A stretch of DNA of 8,424 bases from positions 1 through 8,424 of the forward strand of contig JBKHXU010000010.1 in assembly GCA_046565865.1 (NCBI GenBank), read 5' to 3'. The translations under genes and the position numbers were made by a program. The notes below the pieces were generated by a model. That model worked only from the letters and a program-made list of their open reading frames with translations, was not told where the DNA came from and did no database searches. This DNA comes from JBKHXU01 sp046565865 (GTDB taxonomy: Bacteria > Pseudomonadota > Gammaproteobacteria > Acidiferrobacterales > Sulfurifustaceae). Below are positions 1-5,579 of this stretch, one piece after another; the stretch's first letter is position 1, and every line of letters starts with the position of its first letter.

Positions 1-510
1 GGCGGCGCCATATATCCCGCAAAAACGGTTCGGGTCGCGCTGCAAGGAACGCTCGAACTCCGCCAGCGCCTGCGCCGGCTCGTCGAGGGCGAGCAGCATC
101 TCGCCCAGCAGTTCGCGCGTCGGTGCGAGGTTTCCGGGCGTGACCGGGTGCTTGTCGCGAGGAGCGGTTCGAGCAGCGCCGCCGCGCGGCGCTGGTTGGC
201 GAAGGTCTTGTTGGTCGGCAGCGCCGTGACGTTCAGCGCGAGCGCGCAGAGGATCTGTGCCTCCTCGTCATCGGGATAGCGCGCGGCGACGCGCGCTATC
301 GCCTGTTCGAATGCGACTGCGCGCGGGCGGTGATCGGCAAACTCCCAGTCGTTGAAGCACGCGCCGAGCGCGGCGATGTAGTCGCGCTCGCGTTGCGTCC
401 TGGCGCCGACCTGACTGTTCGGCCTTCGCCATCGCTGCCGCGGCCGCTTTTACTGCCGTGGGGTTGGGCGGCCAGGCGAATGGGTTGCCGCATCCCGGAT
501 CGTCGACGGC
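1..510 (-). pseudogene. Degraded tetratricopeptide-repeat protein gene (multiple lesions)
   Basis: Three reading frames on the minus strand together resemble one known family of bacterial TPR proteins of roughly 500-600 residues, of unknown function. About 501-415 carries DPGCGNPFAWPPNP and AAAAAMAKAEQ. About 410-156 carries GARTQRERDYIAAL, AARYPDDEEAQILCALALN, TALPTNKTFANQ and ALLEPLLA. Positions 153-1 carry KHPVTPG, TRELLGEMLLALDEPAQALAEF and DPNRFCGIYGAA. The frame changes near 410-415 and again at 154-156. From memory of the family, a long central part (around 200 residues, including the usual HYLIHSYD and HMPSHIFTR blocks) is missing between ALLEPLLA and KHPVTPG, and about 12 residues are missing between DPGCG and NPFAW. 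No intact start or N-terminal part is recognisable upstream. The 3' end runs off the window. It is most likely a dead gene; sequencing error could explain single-base shifts but not the large internal loss. Confidence 0.7.
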
Positions 511-600
511 TTGGTGCCGGATTCCGCGCCAGTATCGTGATCGAATCGCCATGACGCACACAGCTAGTGTGCTGTGGGATGATCTCGAGGGCGGTGCAGC

Positions 601-624
601 AATTTAACCGCTGTCCACCGGCGG
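601..624 (-). terminator. Candidate intrinsic terminator of the nitrite reductase gene
   Basis: Read on the minus strand, CCGCCG-GTGGA-CAGCGG forms a 6-bp stem (one G-U pair) with a 5-nt loop, followed by TTAAATT. It starts 25 nt past the nirK stop codon. The T-tract is weak and interrupted, so the call is tentative. A second small hairpin without a T-tract, GCACAC-AGCTA-GTGTGC, lies further on at 556-572. Confidence 0.35.
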
Positions 625-648
625 CTGGGAAAGCTATCGTAACGCGGA

Positions 649-2028
649 TCAATGCGCAGCGTCGCCCGCACCCGGCGCGTGGAAGATCGCCGGCCGCGCC
701 TCGCCCTCGACTATTAGGAACCCGACGAGCCCGCGTTCCAGGCGCGAGAGCGAGTGGTCGACCAGGATGTAGCGTCCGGGGACGTCGACCTTAAACTCGA
801 CCATGGTCGCGCCGCCGGTTGGCACCAGCGTGGTTTGCACGTTGGTCAATGGCGGCGAGGTGAGCGAGCCTTCGTCGTACACGCGATCGAAGATCTCGCC
901 GATGACATGGAACGACGACGTGATGTTCGGTCCGCCGACGCCGAAGTAGATGCGCACGGTCTCGCCGACCTTGGCCTTCATCGGCCGCTCTTTCGTGAGT
1001 CCGCCGACCGCGCCGTTGAACACGAAATACTCGGCGCGTTCGTTCAACAGTTTCTCAACGCTAAAGTCGAGCTTGCCGCGCGTGCCGTACGGCTCGCGTG
1101 TGTAGATTTCGCCCTGCATCACGTAGAACTCGCGATCGACTGGCGTCAGACCGCCGTCCGGTTCCACCAGGATCAATCCGTACATGCCGTTGGCGATGTG
1201 ATGCGCCACCATCGGCGTCGCGCAGTGGTACACATACAGCCCGGGATTGATCGCCTTGAACGTAAACTGCGTGCCCTGCCCGGGACTGGTCTGGGTCGCG
1301 GCCGCGCCGCCGCCCGGGCCGGTCACGGCATGGAAATCGACCGAGTGAATCGTGGTGCTGTCTTTGTGATTTTTGAAGCGCACCGTCACCGTGTCGCCGA
1401 CGCGCACGCGCAAAAACGGACCCGGCACCTGGCGGTTGAAGGTCCAATAGCGGAAGCTCGCGCCGTCGGCGAGCTTGGCTTCGAGCTCGACGGCCTCGAG
1501 CTCGAGAGTGAGCTGGTGCGGCGCACGCTTGCCGATGGCCTTGGGCAGCGCCGCCGGATCGGCGACGATGCTCACCGCCGGCGCCTGTTCCGCCACCGGC
1601 TTGCCGATCTCGAAGCGGCCCTCCATACCGGCGGCACGATGCCCGGGTAGCGCGCAGTAGTAGACAAAGGAGCCGGTCTTGGTCGCGCGAAACACCAAGG
1701 CGGTGCTGGCGCCGACCTTGGTCACGATGTCCGATTTGGCGTTGAAGTCGGGGGCGACGATGTCGTGCTGCGCGCCGTCGCCGTTGACCAGCGTCACCTG
1801 CACCACCGCATTCGGCGCGACGCGCAAGGTCGGGTTCACCACGCCGTCGATGCCGCCGCCTTGACCGATGTACACCAGCTTGCCGTCGGCGATCGCGGTT
1901 TTTAGCGTGAACTTGACGTCGGGCGTGTACGCCGCGGGGCTCGGCGGCTTGGCCGCGAAGCTCACGAGCGGAAGTGTGAGCAAAGCGCCGGTCACGATTC
2001 TCGTCAAAATCTGTGTAACGCGATCCAT
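649..2028 (-). CDS. nirK: Copper-containing nitrite reductase, three-cupredoxin form
   Basis: Reduces nitrite to nitric oxide in the periplasm. The protein has 459 residues: a signal peptide (about 1-25, ending SFAA), an N-terminal cupredoxin (about 35-142) and two NirK cupredoxin domains (about 170-445). The core resembles Neisseria AniA: HCATPMVAHHIANGM, GPNITSSFHVIGEIFD and LVDHS. Type 1 copper ligands are H228, C269, H277 and M282; type 2 ligands are H233, H268 and H425; catalytic D231 and H374 are present. The extra N-terminal domain has its own type 1 set (H88, C125, H130, M135). This layout recalls the Hyphomicrobium denitrificans enzyme; most NirK lack the N-terminal domain. I chose the ATG at 2028 because it opens directly on the signal peptide. 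The frame stays open to 2100, but that start lies inside an FNR-type palindrome. A divergent cyclase gene shares the upstream control region. Nitrite reductase is near certain; denitrification versus NO detoxification is open. Confidence 0.93.
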   Translation of the reverse strand: MDRVTQILTRIVTGALLTLPLVSFAAKPPSPAAYTPDVKFTLKTAIADGKLVYIGQGGGIDGVVNPTLRVAPNAVVQVTLVNGDGAQHDIVAPDFNAKSDIVTKVGASTALVFRATKTGSFVYYCALPGHRAAGMEGRFEIGKPVAEQAPAVSIVADPAALPKAIGKRAPHQLTLELEAVELEAKLADGASFRYWTFNRQVPGPFLRVRVGDTVTVRFKNHKDSTTIHSVDFHAVTGPGGGAAATQTSPGQGTQFTFKAINPGLYVYHCATPMVAHHIANGMYGLILVEPDGGLTPVDREFYVMQGEIYTREPYGTRGKLDFSVEKLLNERAEYFVFNGAVGGLTKERPMKAKVGETVRIYFGVGGPNITSSFHVIGEIFDRVYDEGSLTSPPLTNVQTTLVPTGGATMVEFKVDVPGRYILVDHSLSRLERGLVGFLIVEGEARPAIFHAPGAGDAAH

Positions 2029-2059
2029 GGGTTTATCTCGGTGATGAGTGACGAGGAAG

Positions 2060-2065
2060 AGAATA
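2060..2065 (-). promoter_or_regulatory. Candidate -10 element of nirK
   Basis: TATTCT on the minus strand matches 4 of 6 positions of TATAAT. Its centre is 31 bp from the centre of the palindrome at 2087-2100, as expected for a class II FNR promoter with the activator at about -41.5. Transcription would start near 2052-2053, leaving a leader of about 24 nt before the ATG at 2028. There is no obvious -35 hexamer, as is usual for activator-dependent promoters. Confidence 0.55.
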
Positions 2066-2086
2066 GGTGTTTCGTGCGCCGCCGCC

Positions 2087-2100
2087 TTGATCTGCATCAA
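2087..2100. promoter_or_regulatory. FNR/ANR/DNR-type operator, nirK-proximal
   Basis: TTGATCTGCATCAA matches TTGAT-N4-ATCAA at all ten conserved positions. This is the site of FNR, ANR and several DNR/NNR regulators, which respond to low oxygen or NO; the sequence alone cannot say which of them binds. It lies 59-72 bp upstream of the nirK ATG and is placed to act as a class II activator site for nirK. Confidence 0.88.
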
Positions 2101-2108
2101 GCGAGCGG

Positions 2109-2122
2109 TTGATATAAATCAA
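2109..2122. promoter_or_regulatory. FNR/ANR/DNR-type operator, cyclase-proximal
   Basis: TTGATATAAATCAA is a second perfect TTGAT-N4-ATCAA palindrome. Its centre is 22 bp, about two helical turns, from the centre of the first site, so two dimers could bind on the same face of the DNA. It is 31 bp (centre to centre) upstream of a TAGAAT hexamer facing the diguanylate cyclase gene, and it would sit near -63 relative to the predicted nirK start. Confidence 0.88.
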
Positions 2123-2143
2123 ATCATGTCAGCCGCGTATCAA

Positions 2144-2149
2144 TAGAAT
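2144..2149 (+). promoter_or_regulatory. Candidate -10 element of the diguanylate cyclase gene
   Basis: TAGAAT matches 5 of 6 positions of TATAAT and is centred 31 bp from the palindrome at 2109-2122, mirroring the nirK side exactly. The predicted start of transcription, about 2156-2158, falls on or within two bases of the ATG at 2158, so the message may be leaderless. This agrees with the lack of any Shine-Dalgarno-like sequence before that ATG. Confidence 0.5.
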
Positions 2150-2157
2150 GGTTTTTC

Positions 2158-3282
2158 ATGCGAAACACCCACTTCTCGCCGTCGCTTGCGCGCACCTACG
2201 GTTATACCGCCGCGCGGCGACGCGCGTTGCTGCAACTTATCGGTTTTACCGACGCCGACCACGCCCATGCCGCGCGCCTGCAGCGCGAAGTCCTGATGCC
2301 CGATGCCGATCGCATCGTCACCGATTTTTACTGCAAGCTCGGCGGCGATCGCGCATTTCGCCGCGTCATGGCGCGCGGCTTCGGCATCGGCCATCTGCAC
2401 GACGCGCAACGCCAGTACTTGCTGACCCTCGGTGTCGGCTTCGATACCGCTGGGTATGTCGAAAGCCGATTGCGTATCGGCGCGGCGCACGCGCGCGTGC
2501 CGGTGCCGCCGTGGCTGTATCTCGGGGCTTACGCGCTGCTGCAACGCCTAATTCTGCAGCGCATTCGCGTACGGCTGCGTTCGGCGACGCGGCGACAAAC
2601 GGCGCTGGTCGATTTTCTGGTCAAGATTGCGACGCTCGACATGACGCTCGCGATCGAGACTTATCACAACGCACGGCTCGGGGAGCTGGAAACATCGATC
2701 AAAACTCTGCGCGGACGCGCCGCCCAACTGCATCGGCGCACTGAACTCGATGCCTTTACCGGCGTGGCGCACCACGCGCGCATCCTCGATGTACTGAAGC
2801 GCGAGATCGCGTCGCGCGGCGACCGGCCGGTATCGATCGTGATGGTCGATCTCGACCGCTTTAAATCGATCAACGATACCTATGGCCATCCGGCCGGCGA
2901 CAAGGCGTTGCAGGCGGTGGCGGCGCGGCTGCGTGCGGTCGCGCGCCGCGACGACGTCGTCGGTCGCTACGGCGGCGACGAGTTCGTCGTCGTGCTCAAA
3001 CACGCCTCGCTCGCCACCGCGCGCCGCATCGCGGAACGCCTGCGCGAGGGCGTCGGGCGCGAAGCGGTCGATATCGGCGGCCGGCGCATGCGCGTCACGT
3101 TGAGCGCCGGTGTGGCCGTCACGGCGAACGGCGAGGATGCCGAAAGCCTTTTGGCACGTGCCGACGCCGCGCTGTATCAGGCCAAGCACGCCGGTCGCAA
3201 CCGCGTGGTGGCGGCCGGACGCGCGCGCGGACATTCTGCCGATCGTTTGATCCAGGTCAAAGCAGCAATGCGGTGCCGCTGA
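2158..3282 (+). CDS. Globin-coupled sensor diguanylate cyclase
   Basis: Predicted soluble cytoplasmic haem protein of 374 residues that makes c-di-GMP from two GTP under control of a gas ligand (O2, possibly NO or CO). Residues about 15-170 form a globin-coupled sensor domain; the segment around AAHARVPVPPWLYLGAYALL is the family's F-helix signature, with H111 as likely proximal haem ligand and Y58 (DFY) as likely distal tyrosine. A linker of about 20 residues leads to a GGDEF domain (about 196-352) with DLDRFKSINDTYGHPAGD, an intact GGDEF at 272-276 and an RxxD inhibitory site (RRDD, 263-266) five residues before it. The usual DxLTGLxNR opening is altered to DAFTGVAHH. Architecture and length resemble E. 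coli DosC and related cyclases. There is no ribosome-binding site before the ATG; with a promoter predicted at 2144-2149 the message may be leaderless. Divergent from nirK over paired FNR-type sites. Confidence 0.9.
   Translation: MRNTHFSPSLARTYGYTAARRRALLQLIGFTDADHAHAARLQREVLMPDADRIVTDFYCKLGGDRAFRRVMARGFGIGHLHDAQRQYLLTLGVGFDTAGYVESRLRIGAAHARVPVPPWLYLGAYALLQRLILQRIRVRLRSATRRQTALVDFLVKIATLDMTLAIETYHNARLGELETSIKTLRGRAAQLHRRTELDAFTGVAHHARILDVLKREIASRGDRPVSIVMVDLDRFKSINDTYGHPAGDKALQAVAARLRAVARRDDVVGRYGGDEFVVVLKHASLATARRIAERLREGVGREAVDIGGRRMRVTLSAGVAVTANGEDAESLLARADAALYQAKHAGRNRVVAAGRARGHSADRLIQVKAAMRCR
3247..3260 (+). promoter_or_regulatory. Possible FNR-type site before the five-gene run
   Basis: TTGATCCAGGTCAA matches TTGAT-N4-ATCAA at 9 of 10 conserved positions and is flanked by T and A, extending the symmetry. 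It lies inside the 3' end of the cyclase gene, its centre about 71 bp before the ATG at 3325. No convincing -10 hexamer sits at the class II distance; the best nearby is the GATACG/TACGTT stretch at 3281-3288. A chance match in coding sequence is possible. Confidence 0.35.
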
Positions 3283-3324
3283 TACGTTGTCGCCGGTTCC
3301 CGCTGTTGGACTCAAGGAGGACAC

Positions 3325-3639
3325 ATGGACCGACAAAGCAAAGCCGTAACCGGACTTGCATTGGCATCGACCTTGGCCGCCGTTTACACCGCGTGCGCCG
3401 CGGCGTACTTCCTGTGGCCCAACGTGACGCTCGGTTTCTTTAACGCGTGGTTTCACGGGCTCGATCTGGCGCTGCTTGTGCCGGCCGGCGGCAAGGCGTG
3501 GACGCTCGGCGACTTTGTCTACGGCCTGGCGGGAGTAATGGTTACGGGTTTTCTCGCCGGCGCCGCGCACGCCGCCGCGCACAATGCAGTCGCGCGGTGG
3601 TTCGGATTCTTCGGCGCCCACCGTCGAGCCGCTATTTAG
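3325..3639 (+). CDS. Small two-helix membrane protein, DUF5676-like
   Basis: 104-residue inner-membrane protein with two hydrophobic helices (about 7-31 and 63-85) joined by a loop containing FFNAWFHGLDL. That loop and the overall layout resemble the DUF5676 family, whose function is unknown to me. The start is secure: AAGGAGG at 3314-3320 lies 4 nt before the ATG. The gene begins 42 bp after the cyclase stop and opens a run of five plus-strand genes. It is followed 105 bp later by a methionine-rich exported protein, so an envelope or metal-related role is possible, but nothing in the sequence itself (only H44, H82, H86 and H99 as potential ligands, no CxxC) proves one. The family call comes from memory. 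Confidence 0.75.
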   Translation: MDRQSKAVTGLALASTLAAVYTACAAAYFLWPNVTLGFFNAWFHGLDLALLVPAGGKAWTLGDFVYGLAGVMVTGFLAGAAHAAAHNAVARWFGFFGAHRRAAI

Positions 3640-3744
3640 CCCGCGTCGCCGCGGCTGGTAACAAGAACCTCGGGATTCAGTCTCCCGATCGCGCGTCCGC
3701 GACGACGCAATCACCCACCTAAATCAATAGTAAGGAGACAAGCA

Positions 3745-4128
3745 ATGAAACACGCAGTCCGTTATATCGCAATGACCGGCATCCTTTCGTTGGCGCTCGT
3801 TGGGGTGTCGGCCTATGCCGCCCAAGGACCCAAGGACAGCCACGCCAGCATGGGCGGCCCGGGTGCGCAGCAGATGGGCGGCATGATGCACGACATGGCC
3901 GATCAGATGATGGAAATGTCCGGCCGCATGTCCCAAGGTCGGATGAGCGCGGAACAGCAAACGCAAATGTCAGCGCGCATGCGCACCATGGCAATGATGA
4001 TGGATCGAATGTCGGGCATGGCCGGCAAGGGCATGATGCTGGACGCCGACATGCAGAAGCAGATGGGCGAGATGCGCAAACAGATGGACGACATGATGAA
4101 GGGCGGCGCGATGCCGAATAAGAAGTAA
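3745..4128 (+). CDS. Methionine-rich exported protein, possible copper binder
   Basis: 127 residues with a clear signal peptide (about 1-26, hydrophobic TGILSLALVGVSAYAA). The mature part of about 101 residues holds 27 methionines, in patterns such as MGGMMHDMADQMMEM, MAMMMDRM and MRKQMDDMM, plus only two histidines (H33 and H49) and no cysteine. Charged and polar residues alternate with the methionines, suggesting amphipathic helices. Exported Met-rich proteins often bind Cu(I) or Ag(I) through thioethers, and a copper enzyme (NirK) is encoded nearby, so copper buffering or delivery is a reasonable inference, not shown. I recognise no named family. TAAGGAGA at 3731-3738 gives a good ribosome-binding site 6 nt before the ATG. 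The stop is followed 49 bp later by the RNase gene, so the two are probably co-transcribed. Confidence 0.85.
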   Translation: MKHAVRYIAMTGILSLALVGVSAYAAQGPKDSHASMGGPGAQQMGGMMHDMADQMMEMSGRMSQGRMSAEQQTQMSARMRTMAMMMDRMSGMAGKGMMLDADMQKQMGEMRKQMDDMMKGGAMPNKK

Positions 4129-4143
4129 GCGCGTTGTTCGTTG

Positions 4144-4170
4144 CCTCTCCGGCAGCGTGGGGGAGAGGAG
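4144..4170 (+). promoter_or_regulatory. Hairpin overlapping the RNase gene's ribosome-binding site
   Basis: CCTCTCC (4144-4150) can pair with GGAGAGG (4162-4168), a 7-bp stem with an 11-nt loop. The right arm overlaps the Shine-Dalgarno AGGAG (4166-4170) of the gene starting at 4178, so folding could limit its translation. No T-run follows, so it is not an intrinsic terminator. Confidence 0.4.
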
Positions 4171-4177
4171 ACAATCG

Positions 4178-5539
4178 ATGATGCAGCTCACGTTCCTCGG
4201 CGCGACGGGCACCGTCACCGGGTCGAAATACCTGGTGACGGCCGGCGGCAAGAGGATCCTCGTCGATTGCGGACTGTTCCAGGGTTACAAGCAACTGCGC
4301 CTGCGCAATTGGGCGCCGCTGCCGGTCGCGCCAAAGGACATCGATGCGGTGGTGCTGACGCACGCGCATCTCGATCACACCGGTTACCTGCCAGTGCTGG
4401 TCAAGAACGGATTTCGCGGCGCCGTGTATTGCAGCGCGGCGACGCGCGATCTGTGCGCCATTTTGTTGCCCGACAGCGGCCGGTTGCAGGAAGAGGAGGC
4501 GGCGTACGCCAATCGCGGCGGCTTCTCCAAACACAAGCCGGCGTTGCCGCTGTACACGCGCGATGACGCGGATCGCGCGCTTGCCGGTTTCGTGCCGGTC
4601 GCGTTCGCGCGGGAGACGATATTGCCGGGCGGTATCGCATTGCGGCTGCTGCCTGCGGGCCATTTGCTTGGCGCCTCGCTGGTCGAGCTGCGTCACGACG
4701 GGTCCACGCTCGTCTTTAGCGGCGATCTCGGGCGACCGAATGATCCTATTATGGTGGCGCCGGCCGTTGTCGAGCGCGCCGACTATTTGATTGTGGAATC
4801 CACGTACGGCGATCGGCGCCACGCGTCCGACGATCCGCAGCGACAATTGGCCGACGTGATCAACCGCACCGCCGCGCGCGGCGGTGCCGTGATCATCCCG
4901 GCGTTCGCGGTCGGGCGCGCGCAGACGTTGCTCTATCTGATTCATCGGTTGCGGCAGGCGCGCGCGATTCCCGACATCCCGGTGTTCCTCAACAGCCCGA
5001 TGGCGGCGGACACGACGCGGCTGTATCACGCGCATCGCGCCGAGCATCGGCTGACGCCGCAACAATGCGATGCGCTGCATCGCGCCGCCACGGTCGTGAA
5101 CAGCGCCGAGGACTCCAAGCGTCTCAACGAACGGCGCGGGCCGATGATCGTGATCTCGGCGAGCGGCATGGCGACCGGTGGACGCGTGGTGCATCACCTG
5201 AAGGCGTTCGCGCCCGATCCGCGCAACACCATCCTCTTCGCCGGCTTCCAGGCCGGCGGTACCCGCGGCGCGGCCATGGTGAACGGCGCCGAGTCGATCA
5301 AAATCCACGGCCAATATGTGCCGGTGCGTGCCGAGGTCGTGCGCCTGGACAACCTCTCGGCACACGCCGACTACGCGGAAATACTCGCGTGGCTCAAGCA
5401 ATTCCGCGCGCCGCCACGGCGCACGTTTATTACCCACGGCGAACCGGCGGCGGCCGACGCGCTGCGGTTGCGCATCGAGGAACAGTTGGGTTGGGCGTGC
5501 GAGGTTCCGGAATATCAGGCGTCGGTCGCGCTCGGCTGA
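4178..5539 (+). CDS. MBL-fold beta-CASP ribonuclease (CPSF73/YSH1-like)
   Basis: 453-residue cytoplasmic protein of the metallo-beta-lactamase beta-CASP group, whose characterised members are zinc-dependent RNA endo- or exonucleases. Visible motifs: D30 (LVDCGLFQG), HAHLDH at 62-67, H162 (PAGHLLGA), D183 (FSGDLG), motif A E207 (VESTYG), ISASGMATGGRVVHHL at 326-341 in the beta-CASP cap, and the C-terminal histidines in SAHAD (H396) and THGEP (H420). All metal-binding motifs look intact and the length is typical of bacterial stand-alone members. AGGAG at 4166-4170 with 7-nt spacing supports ATG 4178 (or the adjacent ATG 4181) over the in-frame GTG at 4157, which lies before that site. The substrate is unknown. 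Acetate kinase and phosphoketolase genes follow on the same strand, so it may be part of a low-oxygen operon that also adjusts RNA turnover. Confidence 0.92.
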   Translation: MMQLTFLGATGTVTGSKYLVTAGGKRILVDCGLFQGYKQLRLRNWAPLPVAPKDIDAVVLTHAHLDHTGYLPVLVKNGFRGAVYCSAATRDLCAILLPDSGRLQEEEAAYANRGGFSKHKPALPLYTRDDADRALAGFVPVAFARETILPGGIALRLLPAGHLLGASLVELRHDGSTLVFSGDLGRPNDPIMVAPAVVERADYLIVESTYGDRRHASDDPQRQLADVINRTAARGGAVIIPAFAVGRAQTLLYLIHRLRQARAIPDIPVFLNSPMAADTTRLYHAHRAEHRLTPQQCDALHRAATVVNSAEDSKRLNERRGPMIVISASGMATGGRVVHHLKAFAPDPRNTILFAGFQAGGTRGAAMVNGAESIKIHGQYVPVRAEVVRLDNLSAHADYAEILAWLKQFRAPPRRTFITHGEPAAADALRLRIEEQLGWACEVPEYQASVALG

Positions 5540-5579
5540 TGGCGCTGAACTTCACCTTATAAGACATGTCTCGCTTGAT

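Noticed and set aside
556..572. GCACAC-AGCTA-GTGTGC hairpin as a terminator or operator
   Set aside because: There is no T-run on either strand and no promoter element near it; it is too short to separate from chance.
296..652. Minus-strand frame continuing past the nirK stop as a small gene
   Set aside because: It begins at a TTG overlapping the nirK stop without a ribosome-binding site; its product has no motif and its later part is an off-frame reading of the TPR remnant.
754..1650. 298-codon open frame on the plus strand
   Set aside because: It lies opposite nirK, whose protein has intact copper motifs; the product is His/Arg-rich with no recognisable motif, typical of antisense frames in GC-rich DNA.
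2029..2100. Upstream extension of nirK by 24 codons
   Set aside because: The extension precedes a clear signal peptide, would begin inside a perfect FNR-type palindrome, and would lie upstream of the predicted transcription start.
2548..3714. 388-codon open frame on the minus strand
   Set aside because: It runs antisense to the GGDEF domain and the DUF5676-like gene; there are no domain motifs in its translation.
3719..5437. 572-codon open frame on the minus strand
   Set aside because: It is the longest frame there but antisense to the Met-rich and RNase genes, both of which have motifs, ribosome-binding sites and sensible codon use.
5316..5579. 88-codon N-terminal extension of acetate kinase
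   Set aside because: It overlaps the RNase C-terminus in another frame and is Arg-rich with no homology; family similarity starts just after the ATG at 5580.
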